A stretch of 64,000 bases of DNA from Desulfobacula sp. (GTDB lineage: Bacteria; Desulfobacterota; Desulfobacteria; Desulfobacterales; Desulfobacteraceae): contig JAMPXP010000016.1 of the NCBI GenBank assembly GCA_023701135.1, positions 61,120-125,119 on the forward strand, read 5' to 3'. The position numbers were made by a program, and so were the translations under genes. The notes under the pieces are model-generated. The model was not told the origin of the DNA and made no database searches. It was given only the letters and a program-made list of their open reading frames with translations. Shown here piece by piece: positions 34,102 to 42,304 of this stretch (positions within the stretch are counted from its first letter, which is position 1; each line of letters opens with the position of its first letter).

Positions 34102-35802
34102 TTAGCCGACCTTTTCCAATAATTCATCTAGTACGGCCTGGCGCTTCAATCTATCATTGGTTACCTCTCCCAAAGTCTCTATCAAGCCGACGGCATCATT
34201 AAAAATCCGCACTGCAGCCTCACTATGCCGCGCGAAGGCGTCTATAATTGTCTGACAATATCCCTCTATTTTCTTTGAATTAAGTTGAGGTATGTCTTTC
34301 CCTGCGACCATAGCTGCCACAATGGCTAAAATGTGCCATTTGAATCTTCGCATATTTTGAGGGATAGTATTATTTGATGTGAGAAGGTGAAGTCTATAAA
34401 GGGTGAGCGCACTTGAATAAAATATCGACTCTTTATTTCCCTCTCTAAAAATTTGGCCTCCAAAATCTTGATACATTCTTTTGGGGTACTTGAATGCCAA
34501 ATCGGGGCGACGTAAATACATGGCACAGACGCACTTTGCTGCATTATGAAGGTTTACAACTCGTATTGCTGGGATTCCTTTTCCTACATATTGTTTGTCG
34601 CGGCGCTCGAAATACAGTCGTCCATCTTGACCTTCGAAAGTATTGAAATAAGCCTCAACATTTTTTGTAATGGGGCTAAGGGAAAGAAACTGGTTTTCAT
34701 CAATTTTGGTTTGACTGTTCGTGGCTCTAACAAGCTCGCTAAAGACATCTTCGTCTGTTGTTTCAACGATTTTTAAGGTAACCATTATCCCATCTGATAG
34801 TTTATCCCTATTCTCAAATAATACATGAGAAGTCTGACAACCATTAACTATCTGGAAATTTTTAAGATGAAGTGTAGTCCCTTGAACTCTAACATCAGGG
34901 CTCACTATCGTTACACCATTATTTAGCACAGGAAATCGTGTCTTTGCATTAGGTTCATTTAGAGTTTCCATAATCTGCGCGTTTACAGGGTTTTCTGCAC
35001 CTAAATAGTGACGTACATTTTCTTCAAACAACTGCCCTCTAATAGTGCCATCATTGCTTGATAATAAGTTGTCCACGTAGTCTTTTGCTTTTGCTATTAC
35101 GAGGTAGGACTCTTCAATTCCAGCGATGTGTGGAAGTGATGCGCTGCTATGCATCGAGAGAGATGCTTCAATGCCGCTGTAACTTGCTACCCATTCATCT
35201 ATCAGGTCATCTCTACCCATAAAGCGTACATCAATGTTCTGAAACAAACCCAATTCGCTTAACTGTTGTATCATATCAGTTCTTGCTGTCTCTAATGCTG
35301 GTGGGCTGCTGTAAACACCAGTTGATACATAAATTGCAGAAATATTGGGCTTGCCATTCCTAACTTTTGGAACATTTTTAATCACGACATCGAAAGCCCT
35401 TCTCGCATCTTGTTGGAGGTCACAACCTGAATGATATGGCTCTTGGGTTAAGAAGCGAAGAATTGATTCTTTGAATTTTAAAAAATCTCCTAAATCATAC
35501 CCATCAGTTCTCTTTGCCTGAACAAAGACTATTTCAACATCGTTATTCCTACGTTCATTCGAAAAAACCAATACGGCATCTTCGCCGGAGACAATGTGGT
35601 CCTCATTGATAATCAAGGCGATTCCGTCTGTACCGTCATCATCCTCACCAGTAGTAACTTCATCTAATTCGAACCCTGAGGCGATTTTAGATGATAATAC
35701 AGCATAATTGGCGAATTTTTCGAACCTCGTTGCTTCTGAATCTGCATCTATGCCATTTTCGGAAACAAAATTATTTAAGTGACTTTCTACGATTCTGTGC
35801 AT
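34102..35802 (-). CDS. AIPR family (abortive infection phage resistance) protein
   Basis: A 566-residue protein matching the AIPR family by the segments LNNGVTIVSP, FQIVNGCQTSHVLFEN and RATNSQTKIDENQFLSLSP and the FERRDKQY motif. AIPR proteins are linked to phage resistance by abortive infection; the mechanism is not settled. In the N-terminal 100 residues, Asp59 in DGTDGIAL and Gln95-Ala-Lys97 in FVQAKRTD resemble the active site of PD-(D/E)XK nucleases of the Mrr type, so nuclease activity is a fair inference. The gene is clearly more AT-rich than its neighbours and stands alone between unrelated genes, which suggests horizontal transfer. AAAGGAAA precedes the ATG. Confidence 0.85.
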   Translation of the reverse strand: MHRIVESHLNNFVSENGIDADSEATRFEKFANYAVLSSKIASGFELDEVTTGEDDDGTDGIALIINEDHIVSGEDAVLVFSNERRNNDVEIVFVQAKRTDGYDLGDFLKFKESILRFLTQEPYHSGCDLQQDARRAFDVVIKNVPKVRNGKPNISAIYVSTGVYSSPPALETARTDMIQQLSELGLFQNIDVRFMGRDDLIDEWVASYSGIEASLSMHSSASLPHIAGIEESYLVIAKAKDYVDNLLSSNDGTIRGQLFEENVRHYLGAENPVNAQIMETLNEPNAKTRFPVLNNGVTIVSPDVRVQGTTLHLKNFQIVNGCQTSHVLFENRDKLSDGIMVTLKIVETTDEDVFSELVRATNSQTKIDENQFLSLSPITKNVEAYFNTFEGQDGRLYFERRDKQYVGKGIPAIRVVNLHNAAKCVCAMYLRRPDLAFKYPKRMYQDFGGQIFREGNKESIFYSSALTLYRLHLLTSNNTIPQNMRRFKWHILAIVAAMVAGKDIPQLNSKKIEGYCQTIIDAFARHSEAAVRIFNDAVGLIETLGEVTNDRLKRQAVLDELLEKVG

Positions 35803-35962
35803 ATAAATTTCCTTTAAAATCGAATAGGCAAGTAATTATGCGGTTCCGTTGATCCTGTAAATTTGAGTGATAATCGCCCACATAAAAAATTTTGGCTCAT
35901 GGATTCCGTATCAAGATTTCTCATGTCTGTAAAGCCATTTCACATATTCATTCCGGCGGAAA

Positions 35963-36787
35963 TTATCTTTGGGTCAGAAATTTCAGCATTTCCAGAAGGA
36001 TGAATTCAGGCTGTTCTTCCTGTAGAAAATGCCCGGCCTTGTCAACCGCTACAAGGCTGGATGTTTTGATGTCTTCATGAAGCAGTCGTGCAATTTTAAA
36101 GGGGAAAAAGACATCTTTTCTGCCCCAGAGAATCAGGGTGGGAAGATTGATTTTTCTCAGGGCTTCCCGGTTCTCCACCATGAGTTCCGGCGGGACGGCA
36201 AGGGTTGCTGAAAAGGCGTTTCGGTCTTGTTTTGATTCTGTCCAGGGAGCCCTGAAGATATCAACGATGTCCGGCGTGACCCATTCTTTGTCGTAAAATC
36301 CGTTTTTGAGGACCTGTCTGAATACAAACCGGTTCAGGAAAAGCCGGGTCAGGAGGTTCTGTTTTAACAGGAAGATGGATGCCCGGAGGGCAAGGGACCA
36401 GTCTGAATAGGGGCTGGTATTCATGACAATAAATTTGTCGATTCTTTGGGGGTAGCGGACGGCAAAGCTCAGGCCGGCCATTCCGCCCAGATCGTGAACG
36501 CAGAGATGGGCTTTTTTCAGATCCAGGGTGTCCCAAAAATCAAGGATAAACCCCCGGAGAAAATCGAGGTCATAGCGGGCGGTTTCAGGCTTATCGGACC
36601 TTCCATGCCCTGGAAGATCCGGGGTCAGCACATAAAACCGCTTTGACAACTCCGGGATCAGGTGGCGCCACAAAAGGCCGCTGGAAGGCCATCCGTGGAG
36701 CAGGATAAGGGGCGGGTGTGTTTTGTCTCCCTGGGTCAGGGTATGGATTTTCAGATTGCTTTTTAAGGTGATGGTTCGGCTTTCCAT
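35963..36787 (-). CDS. Alpha/beta hydrolase, epoxide hydrolase or haloalkane dehalogenase-like
   Basis: A 274-residue alpha/beta-hydrolase. The oxyanion motif is HGWP (residues 31-34), and the nucleophile elbow is VHDLGGMAG with Asp99 in place of the usual Ser. An Asp nucleophile together with HGxP is the hallmark of epoxide hydrolases and dehalogenases. The catalytic His is likely in DKAGHFLQEEQPE near the C-terminus, and the acid Asp in LWGRKDVFFP. The TetR regulator gene lies just upstream, 62 bp away, and an operator-like inverted repeat sits between them, so expression is probably induced by the substrate or a related compound. Confidence 0.85.
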   Translation of the reverse strand: MESRTITLKSNLKIHTLTQGDKTHPPLILLHGWPSSGLLWRHLIPELSKRFYVLTPDLPGHGRSDKPETARYDLDFLRGFILDFWDTLDLKKAHLCVHDLGGMAGLSFAVRYPQRIDKFIVMNTSPYSDWSLALRASIFLLKQNLLTRLFLNRFVFRQVLKNGFYDKEWVTPDIVDIFRAPWTESKQDRNAFSATLAVPPELMVENREALRKINLPTLILWGRKDVFFPFKIARLLHEDIKTSSLVAVDKAGHFLQEEQPEFILLEMLKFLTQR

Positions 36788-36807
36788 TTTGTCTCCTTTG
36801 ATTGGTT

Positions 36808-36829
36808 ATTGGCTGGACGGCCAGCCAAT
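36808..36829. promoter_or_regulatory. Operator-like perfect inverted repeat
   Basis: ATTGGCTGG and CCAGCCAAT flank ACGG: a 9-bp perfect inverted repeat lying between the TetR gene and the hydrolase start. A closely related site lies before the TetR gene itself at 37497. Confidence 0.7.
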
Positions 36830-36849
36830 AAAGAATTAAAATTTTTTGT

Positions 36850-37449
36850 TTATCTGTCCCGGCAGAACAGGTCAACCATAGCGGTTTCAATACCCTGCCA
36901 CAGGATTTCATTTTGGCACAGGTCGGGTTCGGTTAAGAGCTGAAGTCCCATGCCGTCTATGATCCCGGTGATGATGGCCGCCAGGGTCTCCACCGGAAGG
37001 GCAGGGGAGATGATGTGCCGGTCAAAAGCGCTTTGAAGTCCTGTTTCAAGCGCTTTTCTGAATTTGCCGTAAAGGCTTGCCAGTTCAGTGTTGACAAGTT
37101 CACTCTGCCTTGCCACGGCAAAACCTTCGAAAAAAAGGCTTAGAAAATCAGGGTCCTGTTCCATGACTCCCCGCAAAAGGTCCACAATGCCTTTTGCATA
37201 GCCTTTGGGTGTCTTGTGTTGCTCAAATACAGTTTTGATCATGGCAATGCTGATTTCCATGTTTTCTTTGATGACCCGCGCCAGCATTTCATCCTTGTTT
37301 TTAAAATAATAATGCAAAAGCCCCCTGGAAACCCCGGCTTCCCGCGCCACCAGGCTGATGGTGGTGCCCATATACCCTTTTTGTGCGAGAAGGGTTCTCA
37401 CGGCACTGAGGATGATCTGTTCTTTGGGGTCTTTATCTTTTGGTGGCAT
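36850..37449 (-). CDS. TetR/AcrR family transcriptional regulator
   Basis: A 199-residue TetR-type repressor. The N-terminal helix-turn-helix is seen as TTISLVAREAGVSRGLLHYYFKNKDEML (about residues 29-56), preceded by the conserved ILSAVRTLLAQKGYMG helix. The C-terminal 130 residues form a ligand-binding/dimer domain without recognisable specificity. It is probably co-transcribed with the hydrolase downstream. Two similar inverted repeats, one at its own promoter and one before the hydrolase, indicate autoregulation and control of the hydrolase. Confidence 0.9.
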   Translation of the reverse strand: MPPKDKDPKEQIILSAVRTLLAQKGYMGTTISLVAREAGVSRGLLHYYFKNKDEMLARVIKENMEISIAMIKTVFEQHKTPKGYAKGIVDLLRGVMEQDPDFLSLFFEGFAVARQSELVNTELASLYGKFRKALETGLQSAFDRHIISPALPVETLAAIITGIIDGMGLQLLTEPDLCQNEILWQGIETAMVDLFCRDR

Positions 37450-37496
37450 CAGGGTCCTTTGTCAAATAAAGGGTCCGGTAAAAAAAACTTAAGGTT

Positions 37497-37518
37497 ATTG
37501 GTTGGACGACCATCCAAA
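37497..37518. promoter_or_regulatory. Operator-like inverted repeat at the TetR promoter
   Basis: ATTGGTTGG and CCATCCAAA flank ACGA. It matches the site at 36808 at most positions, with the same 4-nt centre length. It lies directly downstream of the -10, where a bound repressor would block initiation. Confidence 0.65.
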
Positions 37519-37519
37519 A

Positions 37520-37546
37520 ATTATCAGACCTGTTTGCAACCGTCAA
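37520..37546 (-). promoter_or_regulatory. Promoter of the TetR-hydrolase unit
   Basis: On the minus strand TTGACG (37541-37546) is followed by GATAAT at 15 bp, or by TAATTT at 17 bp. The operator at 37497-37518 begins next to the -10. Confidence 0.55.
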
Positions 37547-37554
37547 GAAAAATT

Positions 37555-38577
37555 TTAATCCATTGAAGGTTTTTTCATTTTCTGCATGGATTTTCTGAAG
37601 GTTTCACAGGGGTCTTCATAGGAAACCCGCTGGGTGAAAAAGAGAAAATCCGCCGGAGGGGCTTTGGGATATCCTTCCAGGTCCAGGGGGACAAGGTATT
37701 CGGCCAGGGCGGCAGGGGCGGTGCTGATTTCCCTGAAGGCAAAATTGACCTGGCGAAGGTGGGGAGCCAGGGTCGCCACCCGGTCCATGACCCCCAGGCC
37801 GTATTCGGTATGGCCGCCGCCGATAATCACCACGATGGGGCCTTTGTGGTGGTGTTTGAGCCTTGTGACGGACAGGGCCATTTTGTCGTTCCGGGCCAGC
37901 CAGGTATCATAGAGTCTTGTCTGCATCTGCTCGTTTCCCATGCCGCAGTGAACCGCCTTGAAGATGGAGAACATATAGTCTTTATAGGCCTGGCCGGGCT
38001 GTGGGGTTGAAAAGATGCCCTCTTTTTCAAGGGGAGTGATGCCGTCCATGCCCTTGCGGGTGATCCTTTTTTTCAGGGTTTCGGGAAGATCAAGCCCTGC
38101 GGCTTCCAGGCCCTTGTCCCGGACCAGGGCCAGAAGATCGTAATAATAGGCCCACATCTGGTCCGGCTGGGTGTCCCAGCCCAGTTTTTTCCTCAGATCG
38201 GCTTCAACGATTTTTGTCATCTCCTTTGAATGGGGAGCCTTTGCCGAATCCAGGAAATTCAGGATGTCCGGCGTGTCTTCCATGGAAAAGAATTCAAACC
38301 CGATGAGAGGATCCAGGCCTTTTTCAACCAGGCTTTTTATGACCCGCTGCTGCATGGCGTGGTGGTCGGGATGGTCATGCTTTTCAGACAGGTAAATCAC
38401 GTCATGGGTGCTGATCCTCTGGATCAGGGTGTCAAATTCCAAGGGTTCCGAGGTCCGGGCGTCTATGATGGCGCCGATGAGGGGGTCCTGCCGTTTTACG
38501 GGGACGGTGGTTACGGCGCAGGATTGAATCAGAACGGGGATACAAAAAGCCAAAGAAAGCAACATCCGTTTATTCAT
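37555..38577 (-). CDS. ChaN family lipoprotein
   Basis: A 340-residue lipoprotein; the lipobox is QSC near residue 20 after a hydrophobic signal. The mature part matches the ChaN/PF04187 family (Tiki-like erythromycin-esterase superfamily fold): VIYLSEKHDHPDHHAMQ near 60-76, GFEFFSMEDTPDILNFLD, then GGGHTEYGLGVMDR in the C-terminal half. Some family members bind haem and are iron-regulated, while other members are of unknown function. I see no Fur box upstream. The protein should be anchored to a membrane and exposed to the periplasm. No neighbouring iron-uptake gene is present. Confidence 0.82.
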   Translation of the reverse strand: MNKRMLLSLAFCIPVLIQSCAVTTVPVKRQDPLIGAIIDARTSEPLEFDTLIQRISTHDVIYLSEKHDHPDHHAMQQRVIKSLVEKGLDPLIGFEFFSMEDTPDILNFLDSAKAPHSKEMTKIVEADLRKKLGWDTQPDQMWAYYYDLLALVRDKGLEAAGLDLPETLKKRITRKGMDGITPLEKEGIFSTPQPGQAYKDYMFSIFKAVHCGMGNEQMQTRLYDTWLARNDKMALSVTRLKHHHKGPIVVIIGGGHTEYGLGVMDRVATLAPHLRQVNFAFREISTAPAALAEYLVPLDLEGYPKAPPADFLFFTQRVSYEDPCETFRKSMQKMKKPSMD

Positions 38578-38631
38578 GGAAGGCTCCTGTTTAAAAAGGG
38601 TCAGGGTCTCAGGAAGAAAGCCTACCAGATT

Positions 38632-39366
38632 CTAGGATTTTTTAAAATAGAGAACCAGGCTTTTTCCAAGGACGGGGTTCAGGAGCCGGTCCAGAAATCG
38701 GGTGGCTGCCGGTTTTTCCATGAGATCCCAGACCAGGAGCCGGTGATACAGGTTCACGGCCGTCGAGTCCGTCCGTTCAAGGCCTTTAAGGCATTTCAGC
38801 CACCAGTAAGGCGCATGGAGGCTGTGGCGATGATGGGAAAAAAGAAAATCAACCCCAAAGGATTCGATGGTCTTGATCAAGGCGGTCTTTTTATAAATCC
38901 TCACATGACCCATGGGGGTGCGGCTGTATTCAGGGGACAGGAGCCAGCAGATTTTTTCCGGCCAGAATCTGGGGACGCTGACGGCAAGGATTTTTCCCGG
39001 TTTTAAGATCCGGACCAGCTCGGAGATAGCCCTGGCATCATCCGGGATATGCTCCAGGACTTCCGAGCAGATGACCAGGTCAAAGCTGTTGTTTTTAAAA
39101 GGAAGATGCCTGGCATCCATGCAGGAAAGATCTATGCTCTTGCAGGAGAGATCGGCTATGGCCCTGTGAAAGTCCAGCTTTTTCCGGGTTTCCGTCAGGT
39201 TTTCAACCCTGAAATCCGCGCCTACGCAGCAGGTATCCTTTTGCCGGCAGGCTTCAATGGTATGCCGGCCCTCACCGCACCCGATATCCAGAATCCGGTC
39301 TCCCGGCTGAATATGGACCCGGCCAAAATCAATGGTAAGCACGGATAATCTCCCGGTAGGCATCAA
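38632..39366 (-). CDS. Class I SAM-dependent methyltransferase
   Basis: A protein of up to 244 residues with a Methyltransf_11-type fold. Motif I is ILDIGCGEGRHTIEAC (residues 24-39), and the post-I acidic residue appears in LSCMDARHLPF; motif IV is FDLVICSEVLEHIPD. The substrate is unknown. The start is uncertain: the ATG at 39366 overlaps the glycosyltransferase by 38 bp, while a GTG at 39342 is better placed behind GGGAG. Coupling to the glycosyltransferase suggests a role in polysaccharide or glycolipid synthesis. Confidence 0.82.
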   Translation of the reverse strand: MMPTGRLSVLTIDFGRVHIQPGDRILDIGCGEGRHTIEACRQKDTCCVGADFRVENLTETRKKLDFHRAIADLSCKSIDLSCMDARHLPFKNNSFDLVICSEVLEHIPDDARAISELVRILKPGKILAVSVPRFWPEKICWLLSPEYSRTPMGHVRIYKKTALIKTIESFGVDFLFSHHRHSLHAPYWWLKCLKGLERTDSTAVNLYHRLLVWDLMEKPAATRFLDRLLNPVLGKSLVLYFKKS

Positions 39367-40564
39367 CGGTCCGGAGGGCGGTTTTTTCCCAGGTGAATTC
39401 CTTTAACACCCGCTGATACCCTTTTTCAGCCATGGCTTCTCGCCGGGAAGGATCATCCAGCAGTTCCAGGATGGCATCTCTCAGGGCCCGGGCATTGCCG
39501 GGCGGCACCAGTTTGGCTGCATCCCCGGCCACTTCGGGCAGGGCCCCGCCTGTGGTGCAGATCACCGGAACCCGGCAGGCCATGGCTTCTCCCACAGGGA
39601 GCCCGAATCCTTCATAGAGGGAGGGCACCACGGCCAGTTCGGCCCTGGCATATTCTTTGACGAATTGCCCGTTGTCAATGCGGCCCGTAAACCGGACATG
39701 CCTTCCCAGGTTCAGTCTTTTGACGAGCTTTTCAATGCCCCCGTTTTCTTTGGGTGTTCCGATGACCACCAGTTTCACGGGCCGGGTTTTCAAGATATCG
39801 CTGACGGCAAAGAGCAGATGATACAGGCCTTTTAAGGGCGTATCCGCGCTGTTGGTGACAATGATGCGGCCCGGTTCCTTTTGTAGGGTGTCCACGGGAT
39901 AAAAAAGATCGGTATCAATGCCGATGGGGATGGTTAAAAATCTGGATTCAGGGATGCCATATTCTTTGGCCACGTCTTTTTTCGAGCTTTCCGAGACCGT
40001 GATGACATGGGAAAGCCTCCGGGCCACTTTTTTCTGCATATGGATAAAGGAATACCAGCGCAGGGCCTTGAGTTTTTTATAGAAGGACCGGGTGCTCTGA
40101 ACCGCCAGGCGCCGGTCAACGGTCATGGGATGATGGATGGTGGCGGTGACGGGCATGCGCCGGGCTAAAGACAAGATGCCGTAGGACAGGCATTGATTGT
40201 CATGGATAATGTCAAATCGCTTTTTGGTTTGGGCCAGATGGCGTTTCACCCGCATGCCGAAGGTCAGGGGTTCGGGGTATCCCATGGCCGACACATCCAG
40301 CCATTCAATGAGGTTGATAAAATCCTTGAGTTCTTCAAGGCGGGGGGTTCTGAAGAGATCTTCAGGATTATACAGGTCCAGGGTCCGGAGTCGGGTAAGG
40401 GTCACGCCGGGATTCAGCGGCAGTTCCGGCGGCCCGGAAATCACCTCGACCCGGTGTCCGAGGTCGCTGAGGGCATGGCTCAGGTTCCGGATGTAAACGC
40501 CCTGGCCCCCGCAGTGGGGGTTGCTCCGGTAGCTGATGAGGCCTATGTTCAGGGGGGAATTCAT
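39329..40564 (-). CDS. Family 4-like glycosyltransferase
   Basis: A 411-residue GT-B fold enzyme of the GT4 type. The N-terminal domain starts NIGLISYRSNPHCGGQGVYI, with the glycine-rich loop that binds the acceptor. The C-terminal domain contains the donor-binding GFTGRIDNGQF-like segment and the EGFGLPVGEAMA motif, whose two glutamates form the EX7E pair. It should transfer a sugar from a nucleotide-sugar to an envelope glycan. I set the start at 40564, because further upstream the frame runs through a tRNA gene. No Shine-Dalgarno is present; the 13 nt between the tRNA end and the ATG contain CCTCC instead. Confidence 0.85.
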   Translation of the reverse strand: MNSPLNIGLISYRSNPHCGGQGVYIRNLSHALSDLGHRVEVISGPPELPLNPGVTLTRLRTLDLYNPEDLFRTPRLEELKDFINLIEWLDVSAMGYPEPLTFGMRVKRHLAQTKKRFDIIHDNQCLSYGILSLARRMPVTATIHHPMTVDRRLAVQSTRSFYKKLKALRWYSFIHMQKKVARRLSHVITVSESSKKDVAKEYGIPESRFLTIPIGIDTDLFYPVDTLQKEPGRIIVTNSADTPLKGLYHLLFAVSDILKTRPVKLVVIGTPKENGGIEKLVKRLNLGRHVRFTGRIDNGQFVKEYARAELAVVPSLYEGFGLPVGEAMACRVPVICTTGGALPEVAGDAAKLVPPGNARALRDAILELLDDPSRREAMAEKGYQRVLKEFTWEKTALRTVDAYREIIRAYH

Positions 40565-40577
40565 ATCAAGGAGGTAA

Positions 40578-40653
40578 TGGTGCGCCCGGCTGGAATCGAA
40601 CCAGCGATCTTCAGCTTCGGAGGCTGACATCCTATCCACTGGACTACGAGCGC
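40578..40653 (-). tRNA. tRNA-Arg (anticodon CCG)
   Basis: The minus strand folds into a full cloverleaf. The acceptor stem GCGCTCG pairs with CGGGCGC (one G-T pair), the anticodon stem TCAGC pairs with GCTGA around the loop CTCCGAA, and the T arm contains GGTTCGATTCC. The anticodon is CCG, and CCA is encoded at the 3' end. It lies 13 bp after folC and 13 bp before the glycosyltransferase start, all on one strand. Confidence 0.95.
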
Positions 40654-40666
40654 ATGGGCCATTATA

Positions 40667-41989
40667 CTAATGTAACTTTACCGATTGATCAAGGGTATTA
40701 TCAAATATTTCTTTGGCTTCCCCCACCACATAGAGGGACCCGGCGATACAGACCACATCGGCCCTGTCCGAAGTCTCCACGGCGTGGGTCACGGCGTCTT
40801 TGACATCTTCGATGATGGTCACGGGTTTTCGGGTGAGCCGTTCCGCCGCCTGTTTCAGGGTGGACGGGTCCAGGCTCCGGTCTATTTTGGCCTTGGTGAT
40901 GATCACCCGGTGAGCCAAAGGCACCAGATGTTCAAGCATTTTTTCATGGGGCTTGTCACTGAGAATACCCAGGACCAGGGTCAGTTGCCGCCCTTTCAGA
41001 AAGGAGGACAGATATTCTCCCAGGACCTTGGTCGCATGAAGATTGTGGGCCCCGTCCAGGATCACCAGGGGGCTTTCCATGACATGTTCCAGCCGTCCCG
41101 GCCACCGGGCCTTTGAAAGCCCTTCCCTTATCAGGGTTTCGGTAAAAGCATAGCGCGGGTCTGTGTCCCTGTGGGTTTTGAAAATGAGCTCACAGGCGGC
41201 CAGGGCCAGGCTGAGGTTTTCTTTCTGGTGCTCGCCGGGAAGGGGTTTGACCAGACCGTCCAAATGATGGTCAAGCCCTTTATAGGAATAGCTTTCCTTT
41301 CCCCGCACCTTTTTCATGGAAAAATCTGTTTTATAGAACAGGAGAGGGGCGGATTTTTCTGCTGCAATATCCTGAAGAACTTTACGGCCTGAAGGCTGGG
41401 ACACGGCCGTGACAACAGGAACGCCCGGTTTGATGATTCCGCCTTTTTCCCGGGCCAGGGCTTTGATGGTTTTCCCCAGATAGTCGGTATGCTCAATGGA
41501 CAAATTGGTGATGACGCTGATTTCCGGACGGATGACATTGGTGGCGTCGAACCGGCCGCCCATGCCGGTTTCAACCACGGCCCAGTCCACGGCCGCTTCG
41601 GCAAAATGATAAAAACCCATGGCCGTGGCAATCTCGAAATAGGTGGCCCTTCTTTTTCCTGTGTCGGCGGCGCGAACCGCTTCATAGGCGTCCACCACCC
41701 CGTCGTCCGAGATCTGAATCCCGTTGACGGTGATGCGCTCATTGAATTTCACCAGATGGGGGGAGGTATACAGCCCGGTTTTGAATCCGGCTTGCTGAAG
41801 GATGGCGGCGATATAGGTGGCAGTGGAGCCCTTGCCGTTGGTTCCGGCAATATGAACCGTCTTAAACCCCTGGCAGGGATTGGCAAGGCCCTGTAAGATA
41901 CCCCGGATGGTATCCAGCTCCAGCTTGATGCCGAACCGGCCCAGCTTGTAGATGGTCTTAAGACATTCCTGGTAAGATAGTGTTGTCAT
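40667..41989 (-). CDS. folC: Bifunctional dihydrofolate synthase/folylpolyglutamate synthase
   Basis: Adds glutamate to dihydropteroate and to folates, giving polyglutamylated cofactors. The P-loop is VHIAGTNGKGSTATY near residues 44-58. YTSPHLVKFNERI, the ETGMGGRFDATNV segment and HTDYLGKTI follow in the order usual for Mur-ligase relatives. The C-terminal domain has LDGAHNLHATKVL. I chose the ATG at 41989 (MTTLSYQECL); the one at 41998 abuts the T-run of the upstream terminator. Neither has a ribosome binding site. Transcription must read through the rpsU terminator or start within it. Confidence 0.93.
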   Translation of the reverse strand: MTTLSYQECLKTIYKLGRFGIKLELDTIRGILQGLANPCQGFKTVHIAGTNGKGSTATYIAAILQQAGFKTGLYTSPHLVKFNERITVNGIQISDDGVVDAYEAVRAADTGKRRATYFEIATAMGFYHFAEAAVDWAVVETGMGGRFDATNVIRPEISVITNLSIEHTDYLGKTIKALAREKGGIIKPGVPVVTAVSQPSGRKVLQDIAAEKSAPLLFYKTDFSMKKVRGKESYSYKGLDHHLDGLVKPLPGEHQKENLSLALAACELIFKTHRDTDPRYAFTETLIREGLSKARWPGRLEHVMESPLVILDGAHNLHATKVLGEYLSSFLKGRQLTLVLGILSDKPHEKMLEHLVPLAHRVIITKAKIDRSLDPSTLKQAAERLTRKPVTIIEDVKDAVTHAVETSDRADVVCIAGSLYVVGEAKEIFDNTLDQSVKLH

Positions 41990-41998
41990 TTTGCGCAT

Positions 41999-42039
41999 AA
42001 AAAAACCCGGCAGAAATTTTACAAAAAATCAATGCCGGG
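41999..42039 (-). terminator. Rho-independent terminator after rpsU
   Basis: On the minus strand CCCGGCA and TGCCGGG form a 7-bp stem with a 20-nt loop, followed by seven T. It ends one base before a folC start codon candidate, so it probably limits how much rpsU transcript continues into folC. Confidence 0.85.
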
Positions 42040-42051
42040 TGAATGTATAAT

Positions 42052-42261
42052 TTAACCGTTTCTTCTGCGGGATCGTGAGGCAGCAATTCTTTGTCTTCTC
42101 ACTGCTTCTCTCATCTTACGCCGTCTGTATTGACATGGTTTTTCAAAATGTTTTTTAACTTTAAGACGTTTGAAGAGGCCGTCATTCTGGATTTTTTTCT
42201 TCAGTATCCGTAACGCACGCTCGACATCATTATCAATAACCTTGACTATAATTTCCTTCAA
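42052..42261 (-). CDS. rpsU: Small ribosomal subunit protein bS21
   Basis: A 69-residue basic protein matching bS21: MKEIIVKVIDNDVERALRILKKK at the N-terminus, the FKRLKVKKHFEKPCQYRRRK middle, and an Arg-rich end. bS21 sits near the anti-Shine-Dalgarno region of 16S rRNA and helps initiation. The start codon is TTG. It is preceded by AAAGGGG at about 9 nt; an out-of-frame ATG lies 7 nt upstream at 42268, between that site and the TTG. The gene has its own promoter and terminator. Confidence 0.95.
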   Translation of the reverse strand: MKEIIVKVIDNDVERALRILKKKIQNDGLFKRLKVKKHFEKPCQYRRRKMREAVRRQRIAASRSRRRNG

Positions 42262-42304
42262 GAAACATCGCCCCTTTCATAGTGTATTTAAATATTCTGA
42301 AATA

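Noticed and set aside
40193..40627. Plus-strand frame ending in a segment preceded by AAGGAGG and ATG at 40577
   Set aside because: It lies opposite the glycosyltransferase, and the apparent start and tail are the reverse complement of the tRNA-Arg gene and its flank.
39329..40639. Upstream-extended glycosyltransferase start at 40639
   Set aside because: The extension would be translated from the tRNA-Arg gene.
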